In this document: piece by piece, positions 60,314-64,000 of the stretch
Position numbering within the stretch: position 1 is the stretch's first letter
How the letters are laid out: each line of letters opens with the position of its first letter
NCBI RefSeq assembly: GCF_022647325.1
Contig: NZ_CP071405.1
Location: 3,286,001-3,350,000, forward strand
Source: Pantoea deleyi
GTDB taxonomy: Bacteria > Pseudomonadota > Gammaproteobacteria > Enterobacterales > Enterobacteriaceae
Length of the DNA: 64,000 nt
Direction: 5' to 3'
Program-made: the position numbers and the translations under genes
Notes under the pieces: model-generated
The model's input: only the letters and a program-made list of their open reading frames with translations
What the model was told of the DNA's origin: nothing
The model's database searches: none

Positions 60314-61012
60314 ATGTTACAGGTTACTGAACTGAATCAATATTATGGCGGCAGTCATATTCTGCGCGGCCTGTCGTTTGAGGTAAAAATTGGTGAGATC
60401 ACCTGCCTGCTGGGACGCAACGGCGTGGGGAAAACCACGCTGCTCAGGTGCCTGATGGGGCTGATCCCGGCGAAGTCAGGGGATATCTACTGGCAGCAGC
60501 AGCGGATCACTGGCCGTAAACCTCATCAGCGCGTGCAGGCGGGCATCGCCTATGTGCCACAGGGCCGCGAAATTTTTCCGCATCTGACGGTGGAGGAGAA
60601 TCTGCTGATGGGGCTCTCCCGTTTTCCGGCGGCGCAGGCGCGCGAGGTGCCGGAGGAGATCTATCAGCTCTTTCCGGTGCTGCTGGCGATGAAGTCACGT
60701 CGCGGCGGCGATCTTTCGGGCGGTCAGCAACAGCAACTGGCGATCGGCCGGGCGCTGGCCTGTCGTCCTCAGCTGCTGATCCTGGATGAACCCACAGAGG
60801 GGATCCAGCCCTCCGTGATCAAAGAGATCGGCGCAGTGATCCGCCAGCTGGCGCAGCGCGGGGATATGGCGATCCTGCTGGTCGAGCAGTTTTACGATTT
60901 CGCCGCCGAGCTGGCGGACAGCTATCTGGTGATGTCGCGCGGGGAGATCGTGCAGCGTGGCCGCGGCGACACCATGGAAGCAGAGGGTGTGCGCGGCCTC
61001 GTGGCGATTTAA
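60314..61012 (+). CDS. urtE: Urea ABC transporter ATPase UrtE
   Basis: LivF-type ATP-binding subunit of 232 residues. I chose the ATG at 60314, one base after the urtD stop, because the frame upstream is a shadow of urtD. Walker A is GRNGVGKTTLLRCLMG (about residue 37), signature DLSGGQQQQLAIGRAL, Walker B LLILDEPTEGIQPS, H-loop ILLVEQFYDFA. Last gene of the urea operon. It converges on deoX with a 7-base gap and no visible terminator. Confidence 0.94.
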   Translation: MLQVTELNQYYGGSHILRGLSFEVKIGEITCLLGRNGVGKTTLLRCLMGLIPAKSGDIYWQQQRITGRKPHQRVQAGIAYVPQGREIFPHLTVEENLLMGLSRFPAAQAREVPEEIYQLFPVLLAMKSRRGGDLSGGQQQQLAIGRALACRPQLLILDEPTEGIQPSVIKEIGAVIRQLAQRGDMAILLVEQFYDFAAELADSYLVMSRGEIVQRGRGDTMEAEGVRGLVAI

Positions 61013-61019
61013 CCGGCGA

Positions 61020-62033
61020 TCAGAGCAGACCCGTTTCGACGGAGAAGTGGCGCTGTTCGCCCGGTTTCAGGGTGATCAGCGTACCTGCCTGCTGTGCCGC
61101 CAGAAAGCCTTCCGGCCGGCAGGTGGCGGGCAGAATATAGGCCGCCACCTGCTGATCGGGATTATGCAGCAGCCAGCGGGTGGCGTGCGGGAACTGCGCG
61201 GTGGAGAAGCGCGTCATCAGCGCGTAGCCCTGTGGCGCATGCAGCTCAAACTGCACCTCATCGCCATACTGCGGCAGATCGTCCGCGAAAAAGACGATCT
61301 CCGGATCGCAGAGCTGCGGCTGATCAAGCTGCTGCAGGGCCAGCGGATCGCGCGCCAGCCGATCCGTGTAGTCGCGCCAGGCAGGCGTTGGCCGCAGATG
61401 CGCCGGGATCGACTGGCGCAGCTGAAAGGCCCGATCGGGGATCGACTGCCTGAAGCGCCCCTGATCGATCCACGCGCTGTTGATGTGACACATGTACTGC
61501 AACGGCATCGGCGCACCGGCCAGATTGGTGACCGTCATGTCGATCGTCAGCCGCGGGCGATCGGCCTGAAGACGAACGGCCGGTGCTGCCAGATAGTGAT
61601 GACCAAAGCCTTTAACATAGTCATACTCCCCTTCCAGCGACAGCGTCTGCTCCTCCAGCACCAGCCAGGCGCTGTCCATGCGGGCGCAGGCCATCTCGCC
61701 GTGCAGCGGATGATCGTCCTCTGGCGCAGGACAGCCGTTCGCCAGCAATCCCGAGTGAAACGCAAAACAGCCATAGGTATCGATGATCGAACGGGCTGGC
61801 AGCGGCTGCCTGAAACTGTGGCCCATCGTCAGGTTATGCCCGTCGAACGCGACCTCCCAGATCATCTGCCCGAGAAACGGCAGCACGGTTACGCTGCCGC
61901 GACGGTTATGGAGGCGCACCGCCTCAATACCTGACGGATAGCGAAACAGCTCGACCCGGAACGCCTCGCTCTCCAGTAGCGTCGACGGCGTGGGTTGAAA
62001 CTGGTCACGCGTCAGGGGTAAACGGGTTTTCAT
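61020..62033 (-). CDS. deoX: DeoX-like DUF4432/aldose 1-epimerase family protein
   Basis: The 337-residue beta-sandwich protein resembles aldose 1-epimerases (FLGQMIWEVAFDGHNLTMGHSF, PLHGEMACARMDSAW, HINSAWIDQGRF). In Salmonella and pathogenic E. coli the deoQKPX cluster ends with DeoX of similar size and unproven role. The deoK-deoP-deoX order here is the same. It may interconvert anomers of deoxyribose. The start overlaps the deoP stop by four bases (ATGA). Function is inferred. Confidence 0.78.
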   Translation of the reverse strand: MKTRLPLTRDQFQPTPSTLLESEAFRVELFRYPSGIEAVRLHNRRGSVTVLPFLGQMIWEVAFDGHNLTMGHSFRQPLPARSIIDTYGCFAFHSGLLANGCPAPEDDHPLHGEMACARMDSAWLVLEEQTLSLEGEYDYVKGFGHHYLAAPAVRLQADRPRLTIDMTVTNLAGAPMPLQYMCHINSAWIDQGRFRQSIPDRAFQLRQSIPAHLRPTPAWRDYTDRLARDPLALQQLDQPQLCDPEIVFFADDLPQYGDEVQFELHAPQGYALMTRFSTAQFPHATRWLLHNPDQQVAAYILPATCRPEGFLAAQQAGTLITLKPGEQRHFSVETGLL

Positions 62034-63355
62034 GGCAACTCCTCCACCAGACGCCCGCCTGCAACCGGCTGCTTTTTATGACGCAGCTCGCCATAGAAAT
62101 AGAAGCCGACCCAGGCGAAGCAGAGCAGCGACACGCCAAACGCCAGCTGCATCGATCCCAGGGAGTCAGAGACCAGCCCCTGCAGCGCCGGAACGAAGGC
62201 GGCGCCCACAATCGCCATCACGATAAACGCACCCGCGACCTCGGTATATCTGTTGTCTACCGTCGCCAGCGTGCCTGCGTAAATGGTGGCCCAGCAGGGG
62301 CCAAACAGCACGCTGACAAACACGGCGGCGTACACGGCGGTGAAGTCCGGCACCAGCATCACATAGGCCAGCGTCAGCACGCCCAGCACGGAATAGGCAA
62401 TCAGCACCTTCTCGGCCCGGAAACGGGTCATCAGGAAATTCGCCACGAACTTGCCGATAAAGAAGCAGATGAAGCTGTAGATCATAAAGTTAGAGGCGTG
62501 ACGTTCATTGGCCGCGCCCAGCGTCAGCGCCAGACGAATCGTAAATGACCAGACCGCCACCTGCATGCCAACATAGAGAAACTGGGTCACGATCCCGCGT
62601 TTAAAGTGGCGATTGCTGGCCAGATAGCGGAAGGTCTCACCCAGTGACGGGCGCGATTTCGCGTGGCTGTCCGGCTTGCAGTGCGGATAGCGGGTGAACA
62701 TAAACAGCAGCATCACGACCACCAGCACCATTACCAGATACTTGTACGGCTCCAGCGTGTGTTCCAGCATGGTCAGCCGGAACGCATGTACCTGCTCCGC
62801 CGTCATGCCCGCCATCTGGCTCTCCAGGCTGCCGCCATCCTGAAACACCAGATATTTGCCCAGCACAATCCCCATCAGCGCACCAACCGGATAGAAGGTC
62901 TGGCTGACGTTGAGCCGCAGCGTGGCGTGATCACGATGACCAATCATCGAACTGTAGGTATTGGCCGCGGTTTCCAGAAAGCTCAGGCCAATGGCGATGG
63001 CAAAAATCGCCGCCAGGAACATGGTGTAGGTCGCCATGTGCGACGCCGGATAAAAGGCGATGCAGCCTGCAATGTAGAGCGCCAGGCCGATCATAATCGC
63101 CATCTTGTAGCTGGTCTTGCGGATCACCAGCGAGGCCGGGATCGCAATCAGAAAATAGCCGCCATAGAAGGCGCTCTGCACCAGCGCACTGGCGAAGTCG
63201 CTGAGGGCAAAGACGCTTTTAAACTGGGTGATCAGAATATCGTTGAGACTCGCCGCACAGCCCCATAGCGGAAAGAGGCATGACAGCAGGATGAACTGAA
63301 ACAGCGGCGTTTTATTCAGATAGCCATCAGATTGCTGAACTATTTTCTGTTGCAT
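62030..63355 (-). CDS. deoP: Deoxyribose permease DeoP (FucP-family MFS)
   Basis: A 441-residue 12-helix transporter of the fucose:H+ symporter branch, with the family block LFPLWGCAASLNDILITQFK in helix 1 and SAFYGGYFLIAIPASLVIRKTSYK. FLETAANTYSSMIGHRDHATLRLNVSQTFYPVGA carries FucP-like binding positions. The context between a DeoK-like kinase (9-base gap) and DeoX points to 2-deoxyribose as substrate rather than fucose. Confidence 0.83.
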   Translation of the reverse strand: MQQKIVQQSDGYLNKTPLFQFILLSCLFPLWGCAASLNDILITQFKSVFALSDFASALVQSAFYGGYFLIAIPASLVIRKTSYKMAIMIGLALYIAGCIAFYPASHMATYTMFLAAIFAIAIGLSFLETAANTYSSMIGHRDHATLRLNVSQTFYPVGALMGIVLGKYLVFQDGGSLESQMAGMTAEQVHAFRLTMLEHTLEPYKYLVMVLVVVMLLFMFTRYPHCKPDSHAKSRPSLGETFRYLASNRHFKRGIVTQFLYVGMQVAVWSFTIRLALTLGAANERHASNFMIYSFICFFIGKFVANFLMTRFRAEKVLIAYSVLGVLTLAYVMLVPDFTAVYAAVFVSVLFGPCWATIYAGTLATVDNRYTEVAGAFIVMAIVGAAFVPALQGLVSDSLGSMQLAFGVSLLCFAWVGFYFYGELRHKKQPVAGGRLVEELP

Positions 63356-63364
63356 AGCAGAACC

Positions 63365-64000
63365 TCAGTTACGGTTGAGAAAACGCTGGAAAGCCGCTGT
63401 GTCAGGGTAAGCACGCTGGGTGCCACGCCCGGTGACGCTGCAGGCAGCATAGGCAGACGCCTGCGTCATGGCCGCGGCCACATCGCCGGTTTCGGTCAGC
63501 AGAACCGCAAAGCAGCCGATAAAGGCATCGCCCGCGCCGCTGGTGTCCACCGCCTGAACCGGCGTGGCGGCCACACGATGTACCCGATCGCCGCTCATCC
63601 AGACCGATCCCCGGCTGCCCAGGGTGATAATCAGATTTTTGAGTCCACGCTTCAGCAGCGACTGACCGGCACGCATCACCTCTTCATCGCTGCTGACCGG
63701 CAGGCCGGTCAGGATCTCCAGCTCGGTTTCATTGGGCATGAAGAAGTCACATTTGCAGGCATAGTCGATGTCCAGCGTCGCGACGGCCGGAGCCGGATTG
63801 AGGATCACCCGAATCTCATGCTGGCGGGCAAAATCGATGGCGTAGTAGACCGTTTCCAGCGGGATCTCGAGCTGCAGGATAATCAGCGTGCAGGCTTTCA
63901 GGGCTTCTGCCGCGTCGTCGATATCTGCCGGCTTCAGTTGCTGGTTGGCGCCTTTGATAATCAGAATGCGGTTCTGCGACTGGTCATCAACAAAAATGGG
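63365..64000 (-). CDS. deoK: Deoxyribokinase DeoK (5' end outside window)
   Basis: PfkB-family sugar kinase, C-terminal 211 residues. The frame is open to the window edge. It begins PIFVDDQSQNRILIIKGANQ, which closely resembles DeoK of Salmonella and E. coli (a segment I recall as ILIIKGAN). It continues with YACKCDFFMPNETELEILTG, the PfkB signature DTSGAGDAFIGCF with the catalytic aspartate, and YAACSVTGRGTQRAYP. It would phosphorylate deoxyribose to deoxyribose 5-phosphate, which DeoC splits. The ATG at 63808 is internal. A deoQ regulator may lie beyond the edge. Confidence 0.87.
   Translation of the reverse strand, partial: PIFVDDQSQNRILIIKGANQQLKPADIDDAAEALKACTLIILQLEIPLETVYYAIDFARQHEIRVILNPAPAVATLDIDYACKCDFFMPNETELEILTGLPVSSDEEVMRAGQSLLKRGLKNLIITLGSRGSVWMSGDRVHRVAATPVQAVDTSGAGDAFIGCFAVLLTETGDVAAAMTQASAYAACSVTGRGTQRAYPDTAAFQRFLNRN

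Overview
The window is chromosomal DNA from a GC-rich enterobacterium, most likely Pantoea or a close Erwiniaceae relative. Protein sequences from rapA to slt match Escherichia coli K-12 homologues closely, and the gene order is that of the E. coli region around 0 to 2 and 99.5 minutes, read backwards. Genus-level assignment is inference from synteny, base composition and accessory genes; no 16S gene is present.

Layout. 1-10123: rapA (5' end outside the window), rluA, djlA, then the envelope and housekeeping run lptD-surA-pdxA-rsmA-apaG-apaH. 10157-13987: phoX (a Tat-exported PhoX-type phosphatase behind a clear PHO box), folA and a general porin. 14229-19904: carB, carA and dapB, with twin ARG boxes at carA. 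20128-25817: ispH, fkpB, lspA, ileS, ribF, tightly packed or overlapping. 26124-31908: rpsT (UUG start), nhaR, nhaA, dnaJ, dnaK (sigma-32 promoter). 32213-36721: a shortened satP, an MFS transporter, mog, talB, yaaA. 36770-41603: the threonine operon thrLABC with attenuator, including the 22-codon leader peptide. 41791-49132: yjtD, arcA, creA, rob, gpmB, yjjX, trpR, slt. Relative to K-12 this backbone lacks creBCD, rihC, yaaJ and the cai/fix block.

The clearest accessory block is 49346-61012. It is one co-directional cluster: allophanate hydrolase (atzF), biotin-dependent urea carboxylase (uca), a GntR/FCD regulator, and all five urea ABC transporter genes (urtABCDE). It begins behind an exact sigma-54 -24/-12 promoter. 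Together these genes would take up urea and split it to ammonia and CO2 with ATP, without urease, probably under nitrogen limitation. It converges on a deoxyribose operon read on the minus strand (deoK, partial; deoP; deoX) that runs off the right end.

Regulatory elements visible in the sequence include PHO, ARG, TrpR and FNR sites, sigma-32 and sigma-54 promoters, the thr attenuator and many intrinsic terminators. No rRNA, tRNA, CRISPR array, insertion sequence or prophage was found. No wholly new system is evident. The most unusual items are the in-frame internally deleted SatP, a terminator hairpin that abuts the nhaR start codon, and a structured, possibly repeated, element between gpmB and yjjX.
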